A DNA stretch of 64,000 bases from assembly GCA_013396755.1 (NCBI GenBank), contig VWZF01001694.1, positions 1 through 64,000 on the forward strand, in the 5' to 3' direction. The notes below the pieces were generated by a model. The model ran no database searches and was not told the origin of the DNA. It worked only from the letters and a program-made list of their open reading frames with translations. Both the position numbers and the translations under genes were made by a program. Source of the DNA: Sclerurus mexicanus (lineage: Eukaryota; Chordata; Aves; Passeriformes; Furnariidae). This document shows positions 49,301 through 61,494 of this stretch, one piece after another. The first letter of the stretch is position 1. Every line of letters begins with the position of its first letter.

Positions 49301-52300
49301 ACTGATGTCTCCCACCCACACAAGGGGAAGAGGCAGCACAGGCTGGCTCTGCACAGCTGTGCAGGTCCCTCTTCTTCCTTCCTCCTGCCACCGCCTGCCT
49401 GCCCTCGCTCCCCCCAGCCTCTCCACTGCAAACACCACTTCCCACTGTCTCTTCAGTGGCAGTGGATGTGGCAAGGCAGATCCAAAAGCTGGGCTCCTCT
49501 CAGGTTCAGCCAACTCACATACACACACCAGCCACAGCTCCTCCTGTCCCAGCAGCATCCTTCTGCAGGCCTTCCCAAATGACACCACATCCTTCCCCGT
49601 TCCTGTTGCAAAGACCCCTCTCCATGATTTTGCCATATTATTTCTTATCACAGGCTGTAGGCATATACCTAGTTTAACATGCTGGATGTAAGCTCTTTGC
49701 CCTTCATTCATGTGTGCCACTCTCTGCAGAGATGCTGATCTGTGCCTCTGGCCCAGTCATCAACTTCTGACAGCAAACTTCTCTTTCAGCTACCTCATAA
49801 ATGCTCCAGTCATAAATATTTGCTTAGAGAACAGTGGGAACAATCTGAACTTTTAAGTATACGCATTAATACACCCTGTCAAAGATTCAAAGTGCTGCTC
49901 TTGCAACCCTAAATACTCTAGCTTTCCTTAATTGTTTTTACCCCTAATGCCTTCACTCTCCAAAGCCTACAGATCAGAGACATATACTAGTCAATGACAC
50001 ACTTAAGTTTAGCAAACAATATTCTAGCAAAAAATATTTTCTATTTTTCAGCTTCAAATGTTCTCAAATATTTTTGAACATCTTTTGATGTTCAAGTGCT
50101 GTTTATAAATCAAAAACGCCTCTATTATATTATTTTGCTTTCTTTAAATGAGAGATCTACACTTCTTTTCTTAAGCCTCAGATACCAAAAGAATAAAAAT
50201 TGGTGGGTAAGAATTTCAGTATTCCATTCTTTCCCTTTCCCATGATTTTGGAAACTCAAGTTCAGACTACCCTACAAATAAAATGGCAGGAAAGCAGAGT
50301 TTTTCCACCCAACTAACTTCACAAAATTTTAAACCTCCACTCGTGTGTCATTAGTAGATGAGATCACATGTGGTGCTATACAAAGTACAGCATCTAGAAG
50401 GCATAGTTAAAGCCCACACAAGAGCTCAGTCCCAGGGCTAAATCGCATGGACACTGATGCTCCTCAGCTGCAGCCATAGCTGGTGGTACTGGCTGATGGT
50501 GGTACCAACAAGCTGCCTCCAGAGTCATGGAACAGCCTAATCCATTTCTGCAACAGAGGGAAGAAATACTGTCTCACAGGAATTGCTACTCCTGCTGCAA
50601 ATCCTGGTGCAAGCTGGACTTAGGGACATGTGCTGATCAGGTTCAGATCACAAGCCATTTTCCCCACTTTGAGCCTTGCAGAGTTAAGTTTGGCTACCCC
50701 TGACACTGGCAGAGCTCTTTAATACACAATTCATCTGGTACATCTACAAATACAATTTGCACAAGATTAAGCATTTCAGATTCACAAACAGCTTGCTGGC
50801 AATAGAAATTACCAAGGATGTGCATCCACTGCAGAAGAAGATCATATAAAATTACGTAGCCTTGCAGTTGCAACTGAAGTATTACTAAGCAGCTACAGGC
50901 CACAAAGTGTTCATTATGTTTGAAGTATAGCTCAAGCAAATGCCATAAAAAACATAAAACTCATTTTTTTCACCACTAGAGTACCAGAGTTTAGGTTAGA
51001 CCACTCAAGTGCTTTTAAATGAAATGTATGCTGTGGTACTTCCACTCTGACTTTACAGCCCAGGAGTGCTGACATACCCAAGGGAAAGTGGTTCTCCTAA
51101 GCCCCTGTCAGTCTCAATTCACAACAGCTTCCTTCTGTCTACAAATACCACTTTTTGAAAAGCCTGACATACTGTGTCACTCCAGAAACCACTGATCCCT
51201 TTCCTCCTTCATTAAACTATATTTAAAGTCGAAAATAAATACAACCCTGAAGCCGCATCCACTCCTCAGTCTTCCCTGACCAGAGGGAATCAAAGTAACT
51301 CTGGAGGTTTTTTAATTTTCAAGTTGCTTCTGAGGAAGATAGTGGGGACATTGGTGAGCTTAGCCTTTTATTAGCAGATGGAAGATTTAGGTCTTAACCT
51401 CACACCTGGAATGAATGCAAGCCTCAATAAAACTTCTGGTTTTCTAGTAACTATTCTTCCCTCCTTTCCTAAAGACAATAACAGTTCAGCTTGAAAGAAC
51501 AGAAAGAAAAAGCACCAAATGAACAAAAACCCACCAAAAAGCCAACTAAACCCAATCCAAACTTCATGAAAAGTTTTAGCAAAAAAGATTTACAATGCAA
51601 TACTCCCTTTAAACCTTCTATTACCATTTTTAATTAACAGGGTCCATCAAGTTTTACGTAGTTTCTCACGCTGTCACAAAACTTGCAGTCTGTGAGCCAC
51701 CAATCTCCTCCTATGGTTATGAAGAAAAGTCTGTAGTGTACAGCATGTCCAAAAAAGTAACAAATATTGACTCTATTGCATGAAGAGAGCCTCCTCACAA
51801 GGAGTCACAGTCCCCAACTCACTCAGCACTCTGTTCTTTCACGCTTACACGAAAAATTTCTCAGAAAAACCCTTACTGTTTACAGATGACACCTCACAGC
51901 AAGACTAGGAATCAGTTGAAACACAGGAAAAAGCAAGCTGTGTAAGGGGGTTTTGTGAATTAGAATCCATACCTGAGGCACTCCACCATACCAAGAGGGC
52001 TAGATTTTTATATATACTTACACAAAACTTTCAAATGTGAAGCTTATATATGGTCTTCAGGAGTAACCATATGTAAAACTACAAATAATTCACTTTGAGA
52101 AATAGTTTAAAAGAACTGCTTCTGCCCAGAAAAGCTAATAAGCTTTTTGACTGAACAATCAAGTTCAGCCTTCAAAGCTACTGCCACATCTAATAAAACC
52201 GGACTGAGAATTCCATCACCTCTCCCTCCTCATCTGGGTGAAGATATCACCCTCCCAACACCCTGCTTCTTTCTGAATAAAGCTTCCGGCAGCTCACACT

Positions 52301-55300
52301 CTCCCATTCAGCATTCATTAAAAAAACCCCCACACTGTGTTATTCATTCCTCTATGCCCCGTGCCACTGGTGCAATGGAAACAGAGCCAAAGATCACAAG
52401 CATACTGGGTGTGCTGAAGCCCATCCTGCCTTATCACTGCTGTAATTGCAGATGGACATAATCATTAAAAAGTGACGCATAGAGTACTCTGTGCACCAGT
52501 CAGAGCAGAATTAAAAATGGGATGCTCCTAAAATAAGCAGTCACCTCTCTGCACCAGTTCAAAGAGTAAGCATGTCCACAGCAAAAGGTAGGAAGTTCTC
52601 TTACTTAGAAGGAATACAGACCCTCCTCCTCTTATGTAGTGGAAATGAAACAGCCACCATGGACCCATAGGTCACAACCATTACAGAGAGTTTCTGCTCG
52701 CTCGCTCTTGAGCTGCATGGTGTCCAAGAGTAAGCCCAAAGCTGCCCGCTCCAAGCTGTGCCGCCATGGTGGCTGCAGCAGCACACCAAGTCCCCTCTCG
52801 TGGGATGATGACAGTCAAGAGGTTCTTCAGAGCCTAACACTGCCAGCATACCCCAACACCCAGCTACATTCCCACTCCCACAACAAGACCTCCAAAAAAC
52901 CCCAATTCTGCTCCCATCCTTTGGCTCTCAGGCAGACACAATACATCTCTTATGGCCCTCTGACACACAAGCCAGAAAGCTCACATTTCTTGTGCCTGCA
53001 GACATTGAGGGCTTAAGGTTCTTTCGAGATAGGAAAGAACTTTCCTACAGAGCAAGCATACACTACATTAAGAGACACAGAGGATGCCAAAAAATTCTGT
53101 GAATCCACTAAGAAATGGTTAACCTGCCTCTACATCCGTGGTAGCCGCACCTTTGCAATATGCCACTTATTTTCCACTATCTCGAAAGTTTTAGACTCCT
53201 CCCCCTGCTGCCCCCAGAAGCTGTGCAGTTTTGGATTTAACACTGCAGGGTACTTAAGAAAGTGATAAGCAATGACAAGAAATGACCTGCAGACACAACT
53301 GAGTCTGGATGAAATACCAGAACCCAACTCTTACCAAGCCTGCAGGTGAACTTTCAGAAGCCCCACTCCACCATCAGAGATTCATGTAGACACCTAGGAA
53401 TTTGCTGCTGTGGGGCACCACACATTAACTGGGGTTAAACCTTTAGAGTAAAGGACTTAAACTTCAAAGCCAACACAGAACATTTTGCATCATTCAACAG
53501 CAGCGTGATGAGCAAGGTCAACCAGAACTATGAAAAGTCATCCCTCCAAAAGTCCTGTTCCAGAAGCTGCACCAAGACCTGAACTACTAGAGCAAAACAT
53601 TTTTGGAAAGTTTTAAATATTTGAAAAAAAACCAAAATATATTGTGGCAGAACTGCTTTACTAACCATAATTACTAGAAGTACTTTAGTAATGCAGAGCT
53701 TTATGGTTAATAAAATCTGTGCAGAAACACAATAGTAAGAAACATAATTCACTCATATAAACTGGAAGCTGGTGGAATACTCATAACACTGACTTCCTTA
53801 TTGCTTCTGTGTGTAGGTAAGGTTTAAGATTAGCAATAAGTTCCAGAGAAGTTTGAAAACTGAGGAGTAATATTAAAAACACTTGATAAAAATTTCAGTC
53901 ACAAATTAAAGTTGAAAAAATTATCCCCTTGCTAACCTTTAAAGCTGTCAAGTGTAAGATGCAAATATTTTCTGGATATACATTACTAGTTGTCAGGGAA
54001 CTACTTTGCTAGCAGTGTTAGAAACTTTCAGCTTCCCCAACTTTAGAAGGAGAATTCCATAATGGTGTGTCACTGTGTGAATTTTAAGATAATATTTACC
54101 CTATCATCTTCACTATATGCAAGCACTTGATGTTCTGTATCAAGAATGAAGGAATTGATTCAGCATCCTTCTCTCTTCTGAAGTTACATGACTACATTGA
54201 AATTCCCCAAATCCTGCCTAAATATTCCATTTTTTGATCTTTTTCTTTTCTGTGGATGGCTCTGTAGGTAAAGGCTCTTAAGTTCATCTCTGCTCTCTGA
54301 ACAACTAGAATAAGCCAACAAACAAATATGATTTTATCTGGATGAGTCACAGAACTTGCTTTGCTAAACACATGCTCAGTTCTACATTTCCTGAAACAAA
54401 ATTCCATGACATAAGGGAAAAATACATAGGCTAATACTCCAGATATCTAATTAACAGCAAAATAATTTAGAAGCTGCAGTTCAAAAACCACATCTCACAA
54501 ATAATATTAAGATCTCATACTTGCATTCAACTGTTCATTTTTAAGCCTAGTTCAACCCAGATATTCTCTGTAAGCTACCCAGATAGAGACTCACATGAAC
54601 ATTTACCATCCCATCCCTCAGATAAACTATATCAACTCTTTAAAATAGGAGTCTTTGCAATTCTTCCTGGCCAGAATGATAAACTCACTCAACAGTGAGT
54701 TCTTGAAAAATAAGTTGTTCCATTTTCTAAAATAGGCCAAAACAAACAAAACCAAGCCCCAAATCCACCAAAAACTCACATAAAAAACCGAAAGCCACCA
54801 AACCCTAAAATAAGTCACTTGTATAAAATACCACACTTAAATCGAGCTGTACACAATCAACATCTATTTTATTCTCCAATATGCATGGTTATTTTCTCTA
54901 GTTAAATTGGGGGAACACAGATTTTAAAAAATGCAACTTCTGAAGCAAGTTAAATGATAAAGGACATTTGTGCAGGATTCATCTGATTGAAGAATAATGC
55001 TGAGTTCATTACTTGAAGGTGGCGGGATTTAAAGGATTTTTTTTTTAGAAGTAGTGGTCTTCAAATAGGACTCCATAATTAGTTTCAAAATCATCTGATA
55101 AGAAAAATTATTTTAAAGAGGAAAGGATTCAAGAAAATGTAAGTTTGCAAAACAGTTATCTCCTTTCTCTATTGTACCCATTTCTGTATTTAGAGACATG
55201 GAATGGGTTAAAAGCATACCAGCACATGCTTCAGATGACCTCTTTCACAATGACCCTGTTTACAGACTGGCATACATATTCCAGTTTTCATTTAAAAAAT

Positions 55301-55640
55301 CCTAGAAGAACTTACTGAAGAAATAAATTTTGTTAAATGAAAGTCCTACCTAACACATCTTACTGGAAGTGTTCTAGCTTTCTCTCACCACAACAATCAG
55401 TCTAGTACAATCATTCCCTTACTCTGTACTCTATTTTATGCCACACAACTCTTTGCCCATTCCATCCCTGGAAATACCCTCTTTTTATTCTAACTCTTTT
55501 TGGGCTTCCCCATCAATCTCCTTGCCCTCACTCTCCAGACAAGAAAATGTCACTTAAAAACCTGATTCTGTAAGGTATCCACACACAATTGAGTCATCTT
55601 TCTGGGTTTGGCTAGTATGTGATTCAGATTTGCCCTTGTT
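46380..55640. other. Mixed AT-rich stretch with GC-richer patches, no gene recognised
   Basis: GC-richer patches at about 49080-49700 and 52600-53010 carry several overlapping frames of 80-147 codons on both strands. None has a recognised domain, and overlap on both strands suggests composition rather than coding. These patches could be lncRNA or eroded repeat sequence. Elsewhere only short AT-rich low complexity is seen. Confidence 0.45.
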
Positions 55641-55657
55641 TCTTCTTCATGCAACAG

Positions 55658-55925
55658 GAAGCCTGTGATGAGAGTAAGATGCTTTCAGACACAAAGCCTG
55701 GCACTACAGAACACTGTGAAGAAACACTGACTTATAATAAAACTTGCAAGCTCCAGCCAGAGGTCTGGGAAAAAGAGAGATGTGCTGCTTCTAACAGTAA
55801 GGTAGTGGAGCTCCCTCTATTGAACGAGCTGCCAATAACTCTTCAAAGTTTCCAAGATGCCAACTATGGTCAGAATCAATGTTCTGTTAAAAACCCAAAA
55901 CCTTTCAGCCTGGACAGTCCACCAG
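55658..55925 (+). CDS. Candidate internal coding exon, unidentified gene
   Basis: A strong acceptor (TTGTTTCTTCTTCATGCAACAG) and a good donor (CCACCAG|GTATGC) bound 268 bp with one open frame of 89 codons plus one base. The product is hydrophilic and acidic, with a central amphipathic stretch VVELPLLNELPITLQSF, and has no signal peptide or membrane segment. The single leftover base matches the phase of a possible last exon at 57286. I do not recognise the family. An alternative is that the frame is fortuitous: it also runs through the donor for another 28 codons. Two internal GTAAG sites, at 55674 and 55797, are potential alternative donors. Confidence 0.38.
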
Positions 55926-57285
55926 GTATGCAAGAGACAGCTGAGGGAAGGGAACAGCCACCACACAGAGCTCCTGACATGCCAAAATGCCACCGCCTGC
56001 CAGGGCTCTAGCCCTGGGGACTTCTGCTATCCTTGGCTGCTATTTGAGAGTTTTCCCTGAGGTCCAAAATTGCTGTGACCAATCCCCATGATTAATGATG
56101 CCAGGAGGTACTACAGATGGTGTTGCCGCAGCACAAAATGCAACACATGAATGCACTTCAAGCATTTGAAGTTTTTCTTCACAACAGGGGTTAACTACAC
56201 AGAGTACAACATAACTGAAAACAGAATATATGGATATACAGATTGCTGAAACATTCATTAAATCACCAAATGCACTTTTTGCTTCTTATCAAGGCAACAG
56301 TTCAGTATTTCCATTGCTATTGAAAGCACTTCAAATGCTTCCTAACCAAACATTATAGAATTGTTCTAACCCCTGATAACTTCTAAAAAACATACCCTGA
56401 AGCTGCAGGCACTCTGTCTTGCTCTCTCCACTGTTTTATCATTTTCTCCCTTTTCTTACCTCCCAAAGGAGGCATATTTCTTATCAATAATAAAAATACC
56501 CATTCAGAAGCAGTTTTTCCAGTAAGTAAATATTTATTTGTATTTCTGGAGACCTGTATGCGTGGTAACAAATGCAATTTGATCTTAAGTTAGGCAGACC
56601 TTCCTCAAAAGAGCCACCACTTTGGAACAGCAGATTAATATCCACTGGTGTAAGACTAATTACGATTCAAGCCATCCTGAATAAAACCAATAGAACAAAA
56701 AGAAAACAAAACCAGAGAAGAAAAAAGTAAGAAACTTGATCTGATATGAGCAGAATACTAGATTGTCAGAACATTAGGTGTACCACAATCTCTTCTCTAA
56801 ATTATGAGATTCATTTTCAAGCACATTAGAAGCAGAAATGTACAATCTCCTTTAATATTCCTCCTCTTCCCATTAAAGAAAATACACCAAGATAAAGAAC
56901 ATGTAGGTCAAAGCCTTGTCTTCTGGGAAGATAACACTCAACAATTTCAAATCAAGGGGAGTTGTTAATATTCAGTTTTTCCTGGAAAAAATCACTTTCT
57001 ACTTGAGTCAATTCTAATTATCACCCTACAGCATTTACAGTTCTTTAAGAGTCTCTCATTTGAGCATCAGTGCATGGAAGCGTAACTATTTTTCTTGAAA
57101 GCAGAGGAACTTGAGAGAAATCAGCATATTGCAACAGGTCCTCAATTTTCTTACAAATGTGGCCTTGTAGTTTGGATGCATTTTCTAATAAAAAATTACT
57201 GTATTACCAGAGGAAAAAGCTACAAAATAGTCAACTCTGAAGAACCCTGAGTAGCACTGGAGAGCCTGAAAACTATGGTTTTTAG

Positions 57286-57488
57286 ACACACTAGTATTGC
57301 ACAAAAACCAATCTATAAAATCTAGTCCAGTATCAGAGCTGGCAGAACTAAACAAGACCATACTAAGAAACCATGCTGTTAGTGATGTGAAAAAGAGCTC
57401 TTACCATCAGCATGACAGTATTAAAAAACCCCACAAACTTCCCATGTGTGAAACAGCAGAGGAACAAGCACTGCACGCCGAACCTTGA
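57286..57488 (+). CDS. Candidate terminal coding exon, unidentified gene
   Basis: After GGTTTTTAG a frame begins with two bases that complete a GAC codon with the last base of the exon at 55658-55925. It is then open for 66 codons to TGA at 57486-57488. The product is Lys/Ser/His-rich (SSPVSELAELNKTILRNHAV and similar) and looks like a disordered C-terminus. The acceptor's pyrimidine tract is short. A 3'UTR would include the SINE at 57646, and the first clear AATAAA lies near 58408. A minus-strand GTAAG donor look-alike overlaps it. No family recognised. Confidence 0.33.
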
Positions 57489-57645
57489 GCCATCTTATCT
57501 GTGATCATCATGTAGTGCAGGTCACAAAAGGGTAAACTGAATACTGACCATCTAGTGTTAGGAGATCCAATTACAAATTATAGCTCCTACAAAATAAGCA
57601 CACTCAGTCTCTCAAGTGTTAATAGACTCAAAGCATTGATGCTAA

Positions 57646-57765
57646 ATTGGCTCAGTTGGTTAGAGCCAGATCAATCCCTGTACTGGCCATTCACTTAAGA
57701 GCTGGACTCAATGACCCTCGTGGGCCTCTTTCAACTCAAAATATTTTGTGATTTCTGTGATTTCC
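57646..57765 (+). mobile_element. TguSINE1-like tRNA-derived SINE
   Basis: The 5' part reads GGCTCAGTTGGTTAGAGC, the D-arm and box A region of a tRNA-Ile-like gene. GATCAATCCCTGTACTGGCCA, matching the T-arm and 3' acceptor stem, follows directly, so the anticodon arm and variable region are missing. The 3' part, GAGCTGGACTCAATGACCC and onward, is a CR1-type tail ending in GTGATTTCTGTGATTT. A tRNA-Ile head with a CR1 tail is the known architecture of TguSINE1 in passerine birds. With the internal promoter broken, this copy should not be transcribable by RNA polymerase III. Confidence 0.85.
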
Positions 57766-57769
57766 AAGT

Positions 57770-60620
57770 ATATACAGACAGGTCTGACTCCTCTGTAGTT
57801 GATTTCCTAGTCAGCAATCAGCTTTTGTTTCACTCAAGCTGTCCAAAACTGCTTAGAAAAAAAACACCAAACCAACTCTTCAGAAAGTCCTAGGAACCTA
57901 AGAAAAACCCATGGTGGTGTGTTGTGGTATGACCACGCAACACAATGCAGCTATTGCTGCTACAGCAATGCTCGTTTACATATGGTGCAGAAGGACCTCA
58001 AATGAAATCAGGTATGACATCATGGAAATCTGCAGTAAGCATACTTTTAGCTTAAGACTATAAACCACACCACAGAAGTAGTATATTTGCAAGAAAATAG
58101 AGAAGACTGTTTTATCCAGATCACAGAGATCTAACTTGCATTATGCAAAACACTCAATGCTATTTTCTTTATTTTACATTTTATGTGTCATCTTGCATAA
58201 ATATTTAGAGATTCTGTTCCCCAAAAATCTCTGCTGGAAGTTCATCAACAAATAGCCTAACTTCTACTCCAAAGAAAGATGAAACTATTTTACCCTGGGA
58301 TTACGCACTAACATCCTAGGTCACTTTCAGGAAGAAGAATGAATGGTACTATAAGGAAGAGCATTACTCTTACAAAGGTTGAAAAGTGAAAATAAGGTAT
58401 CTTGGAAATAAATATGACTTGTGACAGATTTATTTATTTCATGAACATAACATATATTTTATTCCATAAAAATTACTGGTGTGATATTTCAGGGATTTAA
58501 AGACCTGCATGATTTCTGTTGTTGCTCTCTGCCTTCTGAGTCCTAGAAACCCAAAAGAGGAATGGAGAGAACAAGAAAAATAGTTTATCTTGGAAGACTC
58601 CTCTACCACAAGAAAAAAAAAATTTAAACATATCAAACACTTCCCACAGCAATTGATTTAGCAATAGGTAACTCACTAAATAATAAGTCTGGCTTTGCTA
58701 CCTGTGTATTGGACCACAGACACACAACAGACCAAAACATATACACATGGTGCAGCAATTTCCTGACTTTAGTTTCAGAAAACCATATGAACTAGAAATC
58801 CAGTCTCCCTAGCTCAAAGTCATACCAGATATACCAGGAAAAGAATGTTGTCAGGAGTGAGAACACAGCAAATGTCATGTGAATAAGATTACACATTTCA
58901 GTCTCACTACCCTTACACAATACAGCAGTATGTAACAAGTCTAGTAATGGAATATAGTATGAGAGACTCTGAGCTGCTTTATTATAGTTCACCAGAAAGC
59001 AGGGGGAGGGGGAAGCTTTACAAAGGTCACAATTAGCTGCTGATTAAGAGCTGACTTTCTTCTCACATACAGCCATTTCCTCTAGAAAATTATGAGATTA
59101 TATGTAACTGGTGTTCTCACTTAGTCTGACCTAGAGACCTAGAGTCAGTCTCTAGTACCAAATGTGGACTTGAACCCTCTTTTTTATTAAGGTGGGTATC
59201 TTTCTTTCTAGGTAGATAATTCTGTGAAGAAACAAGCTCAAATTTTATCATAAGGATCCTCAGTCCAGCTTGAATATTGCTGAAGACATTTACACCTGGG
59301 GCACATAAACTTTTAATATGCTTTTAATACCTTATCTATTGCTTTCTATATCCAAACCTCAAATGGAACTCCTAAAAGCAAGCACCATGATAGAATAATA
59401 GACCCAGAATTTGTTGTATATGACAGCAAACTAGCTATCACCTGAAATAGCTGAGATAGCAAGGAGAAAAAAGGGGAAAACTATAACAATATCAATACCT
59501 TTTAATAGCTATTTTTATATTTAAGTATCTTTTATATTCCTCTGAATACAGAGAACTAGAAGCTTAAATCTACTGTTGCGCTTTTCAGACATTTTCTGTA
59601 TGGCAGGTAAAGTTTCTAAGCTGAGGTGGGGCTGGTTTCCCTCCATCTGTAGTTGTTTTCAGCCTGAGCTTCTCGTTGAGGGGACAAGGAAGGAATGAAG
59701 AGCAGAAAGAACAAGGTGAATGGTTTTGCTGCCAACCCATTTAGATGGTCAACTCCCATCTTTTTATACTACCCTTCAACACAATCCTCGAGATAAAATA
59801 TTTTATGGTTTCACATTTTCTTCAACAGGAAAATGTAGACAGCCATACAATCAGCGAGAGTATTTTGTATTTACTGGAATAAATCTCTCCACGGGGCTCC
59901 AGTCTTGCTCCTTAGAAGCTGAAGTGCTTATCCCTCTGGATACTCCACATGCCTTTAAGATTTCATAAAATGAACAATCTTTCCTGAAGACTTTCCCTAC
60001 CTCACAGCAACCAGTATTCTCTGTAAGCTCTGCCACCGAGATTGATATTTATTATATCCTACAGTGATTATACACTGTATATGCCAAAGCAAAAGCCTAG
60101 CAGCACAGTCTGACATATTGCTTATGGTTCTAATACTGCTTTTGATTCTGTTCAGATCTTTTTTACTAATCTAATTGAAATTACAAATTCAACAGCCTTA
60201 CTTTGTTGTTGTAGCGCATTTTCTACTTGGAGCTTGTAAAAAACCAAACGTAAATACATCTCGCGAAAACGGTCTGCTATCTTCCATTTCGACGAGAACA
60301 TGCTGCCCCTAAACGGTTAACTGGAGAGCACGTAATAACCAGGCAGAGGCCAGGAATTAAAAACCACCAACTCCCAACACTTCGGCAAACCTTCCGCTGT
60401 TTCAAAGGCAGCCTCACAGAGGCAAAGCCAATTCTTAAAGCAATACAGAATTTTACCACAGGCTGACGCTCTTTCTACAAGAATAATGAGACAGTCTCCA
60501 CACCGAATGCAGAACTCTTCACTTCACAGCTTTTCCCCGAGACTTCACTTTCACGCTCAATATTTACAAAACAAAGCCTAGAAACACCTCATGGTCAAAG
60601 TACTCCCAGAACAATTAAGG
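57770..60620. other. AT-rich stretch, no gene recognised
   Basis: May include the 3'UTR of the candidate gene ending at 57488, up to about 58.4 kb, and the 5' flank of the CpG island. A minus-strand 61-codon frame at 59851-60036 has no recognised family. An 18-bp splice-bounded stretch at 59592-59609 is too short to judge. Confidence 0.5.
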
Positions 60621-60639
60621 CATTTAGCGCTCTCGGAGT

Positions 60640-61490
60640 CCTCCTACTTCCCCTACCGCCTCGGGGGCGCTTCTGCGGAGCGGGGACAGGAGGAGAAGTT
60701 GCGGGCGCGAACCCGGCCGGCCGGAGCAGCCCCAGCCCCGTAGCGGTGCAGCGGCCGACTGTCTGTCTGCCCCGGGAGGGCCCGGTGCGGGGCCGAGGTG
60801 CGGGCAGCCCCCGCGCACGGCCACGGACGACGCCGAAGGCAGAAGGGGATAAGCGGCGGCACGGCCGAAGTTGGAGGCGGTCGCCGCGCCGCTCCGCCCG
60901 GCAGCGAGGCTCGCCACGGCTGTCCCTCTCGCTGACAGCGCCCCGGAGGGACCGCACCGCCGCCTCCTACGGGGAAAGGTGAGACCTCCACCTCCCGCCG
61001 CCCCTCGGGCCCCCTCACCGCTGGGGCAGCTACTGCCTTTCCCGCAGGAGAGACGGCATCAGCCGGCCGCCTTCGGCCGTCCTCCCCGCGGGCAGGAGCG
61101 GGATGCGATGGGCGCCGCCGCTGAGGAGCGACCCGCGGCGCNGCGCAGCAAACAGGGACTCCGCACCGGAGCAGGTGGCAGCTCCCTTCTGGCAGCCGAG
61201 CGGCGCTCCAGGACTGAGAGCTGCGGCGGCAAAGGCGGAGCCGGGCGGCGGCGCCCTGGTCTGGTCTGGCCCGGCCCCCTCAAGCCCCCGCCCCCGCCGT
61301 CCCGGCACACGTAGCGCAGGCGGCGGGCGGGGGAGTCCCGCGGGCAGTCCCGCACAGGGGTCTGCAGCCGCTCGGAGGGCTGGTCACCCTGCCCCACCGC
61401 GGGATGCTCCGCTGCCACGGGGGCCCGCCGGGCGGCGAGTTGCGTCGTGAAAGCGGAGGAGCCTCGGCGGAGGGGCTGGGGGGCGTGTGG
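60640..61490. promoter_or_regulatory. CpG-island promoter with probable first exon
   Basis: About 850 bp of very GC-rich, CpG-dense DNA lies abruptly inside AT-rich sequence. It contains GC boxes such as GGGCGGGGG at 61325-61333 and has no TATA box, typical of a constitutive vertebrate promoter. The best splice donor on the plus strand is GGAAAG|GTGAGA, with exon end at 60978; on the minus strand CAGCG|GTGAGG would end an exon at 61019. The plus-strand site is closer to consensus, favouring a gene running to the right. Long frames across the island on both strands are a GC artefact. An undetermined base lies at 61142. Confidence 0.85.
60979..60984 (+). other. Probable first-intron splice donor
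   Basis: GTGAGA preceded by AAAG inside the CpG island is the closest consensus donor in the island. If it is used, the upstream part of the island is a 5'UTR or first exon on the plus strand. Confidence 0.4.
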
Positions 61491-61494
61491 GGCA

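Noticed and set aside
49158..49720. Four overlapping frames up to 147 codons on both strands
   Set aside because: The patch is GC-richer than its surroundings. The frames conflict with each other and show no domains or splice logic.
52601..53016. 125-codon plus and 82-codon minus frames
   Set aside because: Mutually overlapping, without recognisable family features or good splice boundaries.
57646..57692. Functional tRNA-Ile gene
   Set aside because: Only the D-arm and T-arm/acceptor parts are present. The anticodon arm is absent and a CR1 tail follows, so it is a SINE.
60595..61450. Several overlapping frames of 78-147 codons on both strands of the GC-rich island
   Set aside because: Stop codons are rare in very GC-rich DNA. 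The frames overlap on both strands, are Arg/Pro/Ala-rich and show no family features, so they are composition artefacts of a CpG island.
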